A DNA stretch of 64,000 nucleotides, from the NCBI GenBank assembly GCA_030562195.1, contig CM060200.1:25025023-25089022 (forward strand), given 5' to 3'. The translations under genes were made by a program, and so were the position numbers. This document shows, piece by piece, positions 22,884 to 31,423 of the stretch. Each line of letters begins with the position of its first letter. The stretch's first letter is position 1. The stretch comes from Nipponacmea schrenckii. Taxonomy: Eukaryota > Mollusca > Gastropoda > Lottiidae. Below the pieces are notes generated by a model. The model was given only the letters and a program-made list of their open reading frames with translations, was not told the DNA's origin and made no database searches.

Positions 22884-23106
22884 TGATCTCAAAACAACAT
22901 CACCGGAGAGGCACTGGACTGGAATCCCCAAGGGCATAGAAGACAAGGACGACCTTTACATAGCTTGAAAAGAATAAGACTGAAAGAGCTAGGAAGGATT
23001 GGCAAGACCTGGAATGAAGCAAAAAGAACAGCTCATAACAGAGTGAGATGGAGAACGTCTGTAGCAGCCCTATTCTCCGCAAGGAACGAAGAGGACTAAC
23101 TTACTA
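22884..23106 (+). mobile_element. short LINE insertion with 13 bp target duplication
   Basis: The insert is flanked by the direct repeat ATATGCATCCTTT (22871-22883 and 23107-23119). It holds only the last 59 codons of a LINE ORF and a very short 3' UTR, so it is severely 5'-truncated. Confidence 0.8.
22920..23099 (+). pseudogene. LINE ORF2 C-terminal remnant
   Basis: One open frame ends in a stop at 23097-23099. It contains a basic GHRRQGRP segment, then LKELGRIGKTWNEAKRTAHN, RVRWRTSVAALFSARNEED and the stop. The pattern (GRP motif, W-x-x-A, R-x-x-WR, then an acidic end) is the C-terminus of LINE reverse transcriptases of the RTE/Nimb/jockey kind, after the RT and cysteine motif. It cannot be functional alone. 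It is a different LINE family from those at 10.9 and 46 kb. Confidence 0.7.
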
Positions 23107-25323
23107 ATATGCATCCTTTATTTTTCTGCACAATCATCTTCATTGGCTAAAGGTTCATATGATATCTTGATTTCTACTTTTAGTAAAGAACATTTGGATT
23201 AATAGGGATCCAAAAATTGGTAATTTGCATATTTCTCGTATCTTCAGATGGTTATATCTCATGAACAAGACTCTTTGCAACATTCTAATTGACATTATTG
23301 TGATGTGATTTTTATCAGCTTTCTAACAATATCTTTAATTTAGTTATAGACCGAAAACTGATGAAAATACGCCTAGTAGAAAATAAGCGATTTTAACATT
23401 CATATTTTTTTATATTTAGTTCTATTTAACTTAAAAACAAAATTCGAACAGATTTATAATGTGCAAATTCCCAGCTTTCAAGCAATATATAAATCAATAT
23501 GTATAAATAAAAATTGCGAAAAGTTTAAGAATAAAATTACACTCTAATTAAACAGATATAAATGCAACAGGTCATAAAGTCTGATTGTGTTAATTTCTTA
23601 TCTTTTGGTCAAGACACAAATTTTGACATTTCCAGTTAAAGTATCTCAACCAATCAAAACAAGTCATTAGACTTTGTGGGCGTGGTTAAACCCAGATATT
23701 TTACATCACTGTGTGTATTTTTCTTTCAATCGAAATAGGGTCTCGGAGGATCAGTCAATATGTGTTATTTTGATGGACATGTATATAGAATCTATAACCG
23801 ATTGCCGAAATTTATATGGAAACTGATTTTTGAATTTTTAATTTGATTTTGATTTAATTACGATTAAAAATTATAAAAACTTCGAAGGTGTATATTGTGA
23901 CGTTGACCTTTGGCGATCTTTATACCTGTACATATGTGATACGTTCTATCCAATGACATATTAAGCTTTATAGCAAAATGTAAACTTTCGGTTTATCGGC
24001 ATTTAAAAATTGCGAATTTTTCCTATAAAACGGTCAATTCACAAATTTTGACATTTCCAGTTGAAGTTTCCAAAACAAGTCAATGGACTTTGTGGGCGTG
24101 GTTAAGCCCAGATATTTTTACATCACAAACCTTAATGATTGCCAGTCTATTAACAAAAGCTCAAATGTCACGTGTTAAATCATGAATAAATCATCTCTCC
24201 CAATAATCGCAAAATCAATCTACATTCTATCCTTAAATGACAGCCAGGAGACCAACAAATTCTAAATAGCCCGAAAGCTGCAGAACTGTTACAAACCGGT
24301 CTAGTTATTTTTTCCAATGGTGTATAACACTTGATTTTTGATCCAAATTGCACGTTTTAAATTTGCAAATTTTGTAATTTCTTCTATACTAACTCTTTAA
24401 ATCGAAATAGGGTCTCGGAAGATAATTCAATTTGTGTTATTTTGATGTACATGTATATAGAATCTATTGCCGAAATATATATGGAAACCGATTTTTGAAT
24501 TGTTATTTTGATTTTGATTTTTTTACGATTAAAAATTAATCCAGTTAAAATGATTCAAAGATATTATATATCTTAAATAAAAGGAATGATTGTTCATTTC
24601 TCGTTGTGGGCGATGTATGATATGGAATATTTGGAAGGAAATGACAACCTTTAGAATTTTTAATGATATTCTCTTAAGCAAAAATAATGTACAGTTGAGA
24701 GGACTAGTGGTATAAGGGACGCAACTCTATAAAATACTCTCTTAAAGATGTAAAGCCGCGCTGTTAATTTGATGGCTCTATGTTATACCATGGCAACTTG
24801 CCACAAATTTCAGGATCTAATGTTCCTACTACACCTAAATTAAGATTGATAAATAAATAAATAAACAAATTAAAAGTATCAACGATCTGGAAAGTTAATT
24901 TAGACATCAATTTGTAATCTCAAATAAGGTGTTATGTCCCTTAGACCACAAATTTGTTTTTTCGACGTTTTGTTTTACACACTAATTAAACAGATATAAA
25001 TGTTACAAGAAGAGTTAAGAAGATAATGTAACAGGGCAAAAAGTCAAATTGTGTTAATTTCTTATCGTTTGGTCAAGACAAATTTTGACATGCCCAGTTT
25101 AAGTATCGCAACCAATCAAAACAAGTCATTATACCGAGTAGGCGTGGTAACGTTCTATTTTAAATGACAGCCAGGAGATATAACAAATTCTAAATATCTC
25201 GGAAGCTGCACAATTGTTATAAACAGGTCTAGTTATTATTATGGAATTGGATATTATAAATGCAACGTTTCACCCTGCAATAGAAGGGACGCGCACTGCC
25301 TTGGTACCGTCTAACGGTTCTAG

Positions 25324-25483
25324 TTTTTTTTTTTTTTTTGCAGTGCGTTCTTCGAACGCACTGCTTTGTTTTCGAAATGACTATTTTTGCAGTGCGTTCT
25401 TCGAACGCACTGCTTTGTTTTCGAAATGACTATTTTTTTTTTTTTTTTTTTCTCTTTCTGGGCACGCTCCCCAGCCATAACTG
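25324..25483 (-). repeat. palindrome/T-tract cassettes running into the gap
   Basis: T run 25324-25339, palindrome 25340-25364, spacer TTTGTTTTCGAAATGACTA, T5, identical palindrome 25389-25413, the same spacer, T run 25433-25451, then GGGCACGCTCCCCAGCC up to the first N. The palindrome arms are GCAGTGCGTTC and GAACGCACTGC, perfectly paired around a 3 nt centre. Confidence 0.9.
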
Positions 25484-25983
25484 NNNNNNNNNNNNNNNNN
25501 NNNNNNNNNNNNNNNNNNNNNNNNNNNNNNNNNNNNNNNNNNNNNNNNNNNNNNNNNNNNNNNNNNNNNNNNNNNNNNNNNNNNNNNNNNNNNNNNNNNN
25601 NNNNNNNNNNNNNNNNNNNNNNNNNNNNNNNNNNNNNNNNNNNNNNNNNNNNNNNNNNNNNNNNNNNNNNNNNNNNNNNNNNNNNNNNNNNNNNNNNNNN
25701 NNNNNNNNNNNNNNNNNNNNNNNNNNNNNNNNNNNNNNNNNNNNNNNNNNNNNNNNNNNNNNNNNNNNNNNNNNNNNNNNNNNNNNNNNNNNNNNNNNNN
25801 NNNNNNNNNNNNNNNNNNNNNNNNNNNNNNNNNNNNNNNNNNNNNNNNNNNNNNNNNNNNNNNNNNNNNNNNNNNNNNNNNNNNNNNNNNNNNNNNNNNN
25901 NNNNNNNNNNNNNNNNNNNNNNNNNNNNNNNNNNNNNNNNNNNNNNNNNNNNNNNNNNNNNNNNNNNNNNNNNNNNNNNNNNN
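25484..25983. other. assembly gap (500 N)
   Basis: Exactly 500 undetermined bases, a conventional placeholder length. The true length is unknown. Frames that appear to cross it are artefacts. Confidence 0.99.
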
Positions 25984-26942
25984 TCAGTTATGTAATTCCA
26001 TATGACATGAATGCGCGATGTATTTGTCCGTCTATAGATAGAAAAGACATAATATATAGAAAGAGGAAGAAGTTTCGAATTTAAGGAGGTTGGAGCGTAT
26101 TGTTGGTGCGCATCCCACTGCGCACGTGTGTCGCGAGAAACTACAGACGGAGTTACGTCCCATACTCGCGTCTTTACCTACATTCCGTGTCATGGCGGCC
26201 TTCATGGCGAAAGCATTATTTTCTCGAAAAAAGGATAATTTCGCGAAGTAATCACACTTTGAGAAATAAACAAAAGTTTAATCGGTGAGGACATGTAAAG
26301 TAGAAAGCCAGTCTTATGTGTCTTCAACAAATCTTCCTCTCGCGACCCTACAAACGGAATGACGACACAAAGTCATGCCCCATGGATAGCAACATTCTTC
26401 GTGGGTAACAACTTACTTTGAAAACAAACATTCTCCGACACCTAGTTTCCGTGAACCCGATTCTTCTGTTGGTGTTGGGAGCATTGAACTATCTGATGTA
26501 TCACTTTTCGGTGGGGAAAAAATAGTCATTGAAAAACTATGTGATTATATTATGAATAAAAAGTGAAAGAGTTATCTCCCTTAAGCTCATTATCTTGTTG
26601 GACCCCACCCCTCTTTAGGCCCGATTTTTCAGAGAATAAGTTCGGTGACCCCCTAATTTTTTTGGCTTAAATGATTTCTTATATAATTGAGAACATAAAG
26701 TTAAAGTTTTTTACAGATTTTAATTTACGATAAGCAAGTTATAGGTCTTTGAGTGTCTCTGGAAGCTTAATTACTAACCGGCCTGCCAAATGTTTTTTGT
26801 CTGAAAATTTGTATTTTAGCATATTGCTGATACCAAAGTATAACTGAAATGTCTGGAATCTTATTATGTTGTTTTTTTGCAAAAATCGATATTATAGAAG
26901 TGTAAAAACACTGTGAATTGAGAGTCAGAAGTAGGTCACCCC

Positions 26943-27170
26943 TGTTGAGGTATAAACTTATTATATTGTTGATTATATATAATGAGACATAACTCTGTTT
27001 TGTATTATAACTTGTTATTCTGAATGCACATGCATCATATACTTGTTTACTTCCTGTTTCCGTCATGTAGTCATTCAATAAACTGATCGTCTTGTTGTTG
27101 AGTCGATCCAAATGTTAATCCTTTTCCATCCTCGAATATCGGAATGTCTGGAGAGAATAGAACATCAACA
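26943..27170 (+). repeat. 5' LTR of copia element
   Basis: 228 bp, TGTTGAGG...ACATCAACA. It contains AATAAA in TTCAATAAACTGATCG near the middle, a likely polyadenylation signal, and an ATG at 27144 near its end that opens the gag frame. Confidence 0.95.
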
Positions 27171-28016
27171 GGTTATGGGTCCAGAGCCAGGATTCCGATA
27201 TTCGATGGTGATGAAAGGAAATACGAGTTGTGGGAGATAAAATTCCTTGGTGCCATGAGGGTAAGAAATCTTCATCATGTTTTTGTTTCGATCGACGAAG
27301 AGGTGGAAATTGACGAAGATAAGAATGAAGAGGCTTTTGCTGAACTGGTACAAGTTTTAGACGATCGCTCTCTATCCCTCATCATCCGAGATGCAATGAA
27401 TGATGGCAGACAGTCCTTGAGAATTCTCCGCCATCATTATATACCTACTGGAAAACCTCGTATAATTACACTGTATACAGAATTGACATCGATGTGTAAA
27501 TCCGAGTCAGAAACTGTGACAGATTACATAATAAGGGCGGAATCGGCTGCTTCAGCACTGCGTAATGCAGGTGAGACCATCAGCGACAGTTTATTGGTGG
27601 CCATGACGATGAAGGGTTTACCTACCACCTACCAGAGTTTTACTACCGTCATGACACAGAGAGATACAGTAACTTTTTCAGAGTTTAAAGTGGCTCTACG
27701 TAATTTTGAAGATACAGACAAAATACATTTATCAAATTCAATGGTTCCTTTAAATTCAAGTTCCATTATGAAAGCTAATAATTTCCGACAGAATGCTTCT
27801 TCAAGATGGTGTGCACATTGTAAATCCTCCTCTCGTGATACAGCTTTTTGTCGAAGTTTACCTTCTTATAATAATTATCGTACTAGTGAAAGGCGTTGGT
27901 GTGAAAATTGCAGAACTCAAGTCAATGTAGAAAGCCAGCTGGTAATCAGAAACGGTGTGATGTATGTAAATCTGGTACGCATTCTACCAAGTCCTGTAGA
28001 AAGAAGGTTGGTGTGA
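27144..28016 (+). pseudogene. gag: copia gag (UBN2-type) with broken zinc knuckle
   Basis: The frame opens inside the 5' LTR and runs straight through the primer site. It has the copia Gag core (FDGDERKYELWEIKFLGAMR near residue 19, then YTELTSMCKSESETVTDYI and MTMKGLPTTYQSF), which forms the particle shell. The first C-x2-C-x4-x-x4-C knuckle (CAHC...C) has arginine where histidine is expected. The second knuckle is intact only in the other frame (CDVCKSGTHSTKSC, just after 27950), so a frameshift near 27910 separates Gag from Pol. A downstream start at the internal Met (27255) is possible. Confidence 0.85.
27171..27185 (+). other. primer-binding site (copia type)
   Basis: GGTTATGGGTCCAGA directly follows the LTR. 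It is close to the primer site of Drosophila copia, which pairs with the internal part of initiator methionine tRNA. Confidence 0.75.
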
Positions 28017-29230
28017 AAAGTTTAACTTCTAAGACTAATGATACTACTGGTCACAGCTTTAATTTTATGGTATCCTCATCCAGTTTAAACAAAGATAATG
28101 GTGAGAAGTTGTTAGTTGATAGTGGTGCATCTAGTCATATCATCAACAACAAATACAGTTTTATAGAGTTTGACAAGAACTTCAATCCCAAGAACCATGT
28201 TATTGAAATGGCAAATGGTACGGTGGCAGAGGGTGTTGCTTTAGGCCAAGGAACAGCTGTAGTTAAACTTCACGATTCCATGGGAGAAGCTCATGATATG
28301 ATGCTGCCAAATGCTTTATATGTTCCCTCCTTCAATCAGAGTATCTTATCTGTACCAATGGCAACCAGCGATGGGGCAGTTATTGAGTTTTGTGGAGATT
28401 CTGGTACCATTAATGTCAGTGACAACTACTTTGAGATGACAAAGTCAAAAAACCTGTATTTTGTTAATACAGTGGTAAACAAATCCCTGCGTTCAGTCAG
28501 AGATTGGCATCGAACTTTGGGACACTGCAATACAGAAGATATTATAAAATTACAAGATGTAGTTAATGGTATGAAAGTAGCTGACATCAGTTCGCATTTC
28601 GACTGTGAAATCTGCTGTTTAGGAAGGATGGTTGATAAAGTTTCAAGAAAACCAGATTCAAAGGCAAGAAAACCATTTGAGACTGTTCACATTGATTTAG
28701 CTGGTCCAGTTGATCCTGTTGCAAGAGAAGGATTCAGGTATGCTCTAGTATGTGTTGACAGTTTTTCAAATTTGACATCTGTGTATTTTCTAAAGAAGAA
28801 AAGTGATTCTGTGCAAGCTTTTAAAAAATACATTGCGGACATTTCACCTATTGGTAAGATTTATTGTGTTCGTAGTGATCAAGGAGGGGAGTTTACATCT
28901 CATGAATTCAGTACGTTACTAGTAGATAATAAAATTAAGCATGAAAAGACGGCTCCATTCAGTCAGCATCAGAATGGCAAAGCCGAACGAATGTGGAGAA
29001 CGCTTTTTGAAATGGCAAGTTGTCTTTTGCTCGAGTCTAAATTACCTAAGTTTTTATGGACATATGCTGTTATGATCTCAGCTTATATTAGAAATAGATG
29101 TTTCAATAAGAAATGTGGCAAAACTTTTGAGGTCTGTACAAATATTCGTCCAAATTTAGAGAATATGCATATTTTTGGTCAAATTTGTTTTGCATTGAAG
29201 GAAAATCCTAAGAAGTTAGAAGAGGTTTGA
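27908..29230 (+). pseudogene. pol: copia pol, protease and integrase part
   Basis: In order: zinc knuckle CDVCKSGTHSTKSC; aspartic protease with LLVDSGASSHI; the integrase zinc-binding segment with WHRTLGHCN and CEICC; the integrase core with HIDLAGP, VRSDQGGEF and, for the third acidic residue, QNGKAERMW. These cut the polyprotein and insert the cDNA. The frame stops at LKENPKKLEEV, so the integrase C-terminal region is shortened or joined out of frame to the next segment, perhaps by a deletion. Confidence 0.9.
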
Positions 29231-30138
29231 GATTTAAAGACACTATTGAAGATGAAATGAATAATGATAAAAATGATATTCCTAATGACAATGTCATTAA
29301 TGAAATTCCCAATGTCAGAACTAGGTCAAGACCCAAACATTTTGATGATTATTATTTAGATAATGAAATTGATGAATATCTTAATATTTCAATTCATCAC
29401 TGTTATAACTTAAATGCAAATGTTCCACATACTTATCAGGAGGCAATTTCATGTAAGGAAGTTGAGCAATGGAAAGAAGCCATGAATAAGGAAATGGGGG
29501 CACTTAAGGAGAATGACACCTTTGATCTTTGTTCATTACCACCTAATAGAGTAGCTGTAGGGGGTAGATGGGTCTATGCTATTAAGAATGGATTAGAGGG
29601 TTTGGAATATAAAGCAAGGTTTGTTGCTAAAGGTTTTTCTCAAACACCTAATATAGATTTCCAAGAGACTTTTTCTCCAACTGCAAGAATGACTTCACTT
29701 AGAATTTTATTGCATCTTGCAGTACAATATGGTATGTTAGTGCATCAAATGGATGTCAAATCTGCATATTTGAATGCTCCAATAGATAAGGAGATTTATG
29801 TTGAACAACCAGAAGGGTATGTAGTCAATGGACACAATAATGAAAAGTTGTTTCTTAAACTCAATAAGTCATTATATGGACTAAAACAAAGTGGTCGAAA
29901 CTGGAATAAAACATTTCATGACTGTTTAGTTGCATTAGATTTTGTTCAATCTAAGAACGAGCCACGTATTTATATAAAGTATTCAAATAATAGTTCTCAT
30001 ATATTTTCAGCAATATTATTAGTTTGGGTAGATGATATATTGATAGCATCAAAGAGTAATTATATTTTGGAAAATATCAAGTCCAGTCTAAGTCAGAAAT
30101 TTAGAATGAAAGATATGGGTCAAATTTTCTGGGAATAG
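29227..30138 (+). pseudogene. pol: copia pol, reverse transcriptase part
   Basis: RVT_2-type reverse transcriptase. Visible are WKEAMNKEMGAL, the DVKSAYLNAP block carrying the first catalytic aspartate, SLYGLKQSGRNWN, and the catalytic pair in LLVWVDDILIA (tryptophan where most copia enzymes have tyrosine). The frame overlaps the stop of the integrase frame by 4 nt and ends early at GQIFWE, where a frameshift leads to the RNase H part. Confidence 0.9.
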
Positions 30139-30167
30139 ATTTTGAAGTTTCAAATGATGCTATTAGT

Positions 30168-30974
30168 ATGTCACAAAGTGAATATATTAAAAATGTACTC
30201 ATGGTTTTTGATATGCAAGATTGTAAACCAAGATATACACCTTGTGAAATTAAGATTAATATGCCAAATGATACTGTCTTGCTTTGTGAAGATCAGTTGA
30301 AAATGTATAAACAAATTGTTGGACGTCTAATATATGTCATGACTGGTACAAGACCTGATTTATCCTATATAGTAACCTTTTTATCTCAGTACATGTCGAA
30401 TCCAAATAATTATCATTTAACTTTGGCGAAACACGTTTTAAGGTATTCGAAAGGTACATTAGATCAAAAATTAATTTTTCGAACTTCTAAAAATCCTCTG
30501 GGAATTTCTGGTTTTTGCGATGCTGATTGGGCAAATTCTGAAGATAGAAAGAGTATTACTGGTTTTGGGTTTATGTTATGTAAAGAAGGTCCATTAATTT
30601 CATGGAAGTCAAGGAAACAGCAGACTGTAGCTTTGTCTACTTGTGAAGCAGAATATATGTCACTTGTTGCTGCAACACAAGAGGGTAAATATTTATTGTC
30701 TTTACTTAATGAAATGACACAATGTAATTTAACACAATTTATTGTATATTGTGATAATCAAGGAGCAATAGCTTTAGCTAAAAATCCAGTACAACATCAG
30801 AGAACAAAGCATATAGACATTAAGTATCATTTTGTTAGACAAGAAATACAATCTAGTGTTTTAGTTATTCAGTATGTACCTTCTGAAGATAATTTGGCTG
30901 ATATCTTTACTAAACCTACAAGTAAATGTAAGAATAATAAATTTCGCTCATTTATGATGGGTAATTTTGGTTGA
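30168..30974 (+). pseudogene. pol: copia pol, RT thumb and RNase H
   Basis: Continues the reverse transcriptase after a frameshift: RLIYVMTGTRPDLSY, then RNase H with FCDADWAN, LSTCEAEYMSL and YCDNQGAIALAKNP carrying the acidic residues, ending YVPSEDNLADIFTKP. The domain is complete through the usual copia C-terminus, and the stop at 30972-30974 lies 126 bp before the 3' LTR. Confidence 0.9.
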
Positions 30975-31086
30975 TATGTATTTAGTATTTACCTATATTG
31001 GAACTTTATTATCAGTAACTTGGCATTTCAAAGTCTCAATACTTTTATCTGTAGACTTACATTAATATTGATAGGAATATAAGTTT

Positions 31087-31100
31087 ATAGGGGGGGGGGG
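31087..31100 (+). other. polypurine tract
   Basis: ATAG followed by ten more G (31091-31100) directly abuts the 3' LTR; it would prime plus-strand synthesis. Confidence 0.8.
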
Positions 31101-31271
31101 TGTTGAGGTATAAATTATTATATTGTTGATTATATATAATGAGACGTAACTCTGTTTTGTATTATAACTTGTTATTCAATAAACTGATCGTCTTGTTGTT
31201 GAGTCGATCCAAATGTTAATCCTTTTCCATCCTCGAATATCGGAATGTCTGGAGAGAATAGAACATCAACA
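31101..31271 (+). repeat. 3' LTR of copia element
   Basis: 171 bp, nearly identical to the 5' LTR but lacking 56 bp between two ATTC motifs (5' LTR positions about 27026-27081), plus one single-base difference in length near the start. Deletion between short direct repeats is the likely cause. Confidence 0.95.
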
Positions 31272-31423
31272 ACCCCTACAGAAATAACGCCCTCTATTTT
31301 AAAAAATAAGTCGGTGACCTATGCTAAATTTTGCATTTTCTCAATACTGATACTTTAAGCTACCACCATGCAAAAAATTAGCAACTTCTAATTTAATTAG
31401 GTTATTCGCTCCAACCTTCTTAA

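Larger units (their letters stand above)
21135..25323 (-). mobile_element. terminal-palindrome repeat family, copy C
   Basis: On the - strand the unit starts CTAGAACCGTTAGACGG at 25323 and ends in the cassette array 21135-21348. CGCACTGC at 25292-25299 matches the arm of the palindrome at 21256-21280. The body has CTTCCGGTTT blocks and internal repeats of about 660 bp (for example AATCGAAATAGGGTCTCGGA near 23739 and 24397; GGCGTGGTTAA near 23690 and 24097). A LINE fragment with its own target duplication is nested at 22884-23106. No protein of its own is seen. Extent is inferred and may join more than one unit. Confidence 0.5.
26943..31271 (+). mobile_element. Ty1/copia LTR retrotransposon
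   Basis: The element starts TGTTGAGG and ends ATCAACA, flanked by the 5 bp direct repeat ACCCC (26938-26942 and 31272-31276). It has two LTRs, a copia-type primer-binding site, a polypurine tract and, in the copia order, gag, protease, integrase, reverse transcriptase and RNase H. The reading frame is broken at about 27910-28016, 29230 and 30138. The LTRs remain closely alike except for one deletion, so insertion was recent in comparison with the coding decay; some breaks may be assembly errors. Confidence 0.95.
26085..31419. mobile_element. TTAA-flanked DNA transposon, interrupted by copia
   Basis: The left end GGAGGTTGGAGCG (26085-26097) and right end CGCTCCAACCTTC (31407-31419) are 13 bp inverted repeats with one mismatch. 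Both are flanked outside by TTAA (26081-26084 and 31420-31423), the target duplication of piggyBac- and Kolobok-type elements. Removing the copia insertion leaves about 1 kb without a recognisable transposase, so the element is non-autonomous. Which of the two superfamilies it belongs to cannot be told from 13 bp. Confidence 0.65.

Noticed and set aside
25280..25340. RNA polymerase III B box (GGTTCTAG) followed by a T-run terminator, suggesting a tRNA-like gene
   Set aside because: GGTTCTAG lacks the full B-box consensus, no A box is found at the right distance, and the same sequence is explained as an element end.
25340..25413. CRISPR-like direct repeats with spacers
   Set aside because: Only two identical copies, the 'spacers' are the conserved TTTGTTTTCG sequence and T runs, and the genome is eukaryotic.
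25241..26084. Long frames across the N run
   Set aside because: The unknown bases have no stop codons by default; the frames are artefacts of the assembly gap.
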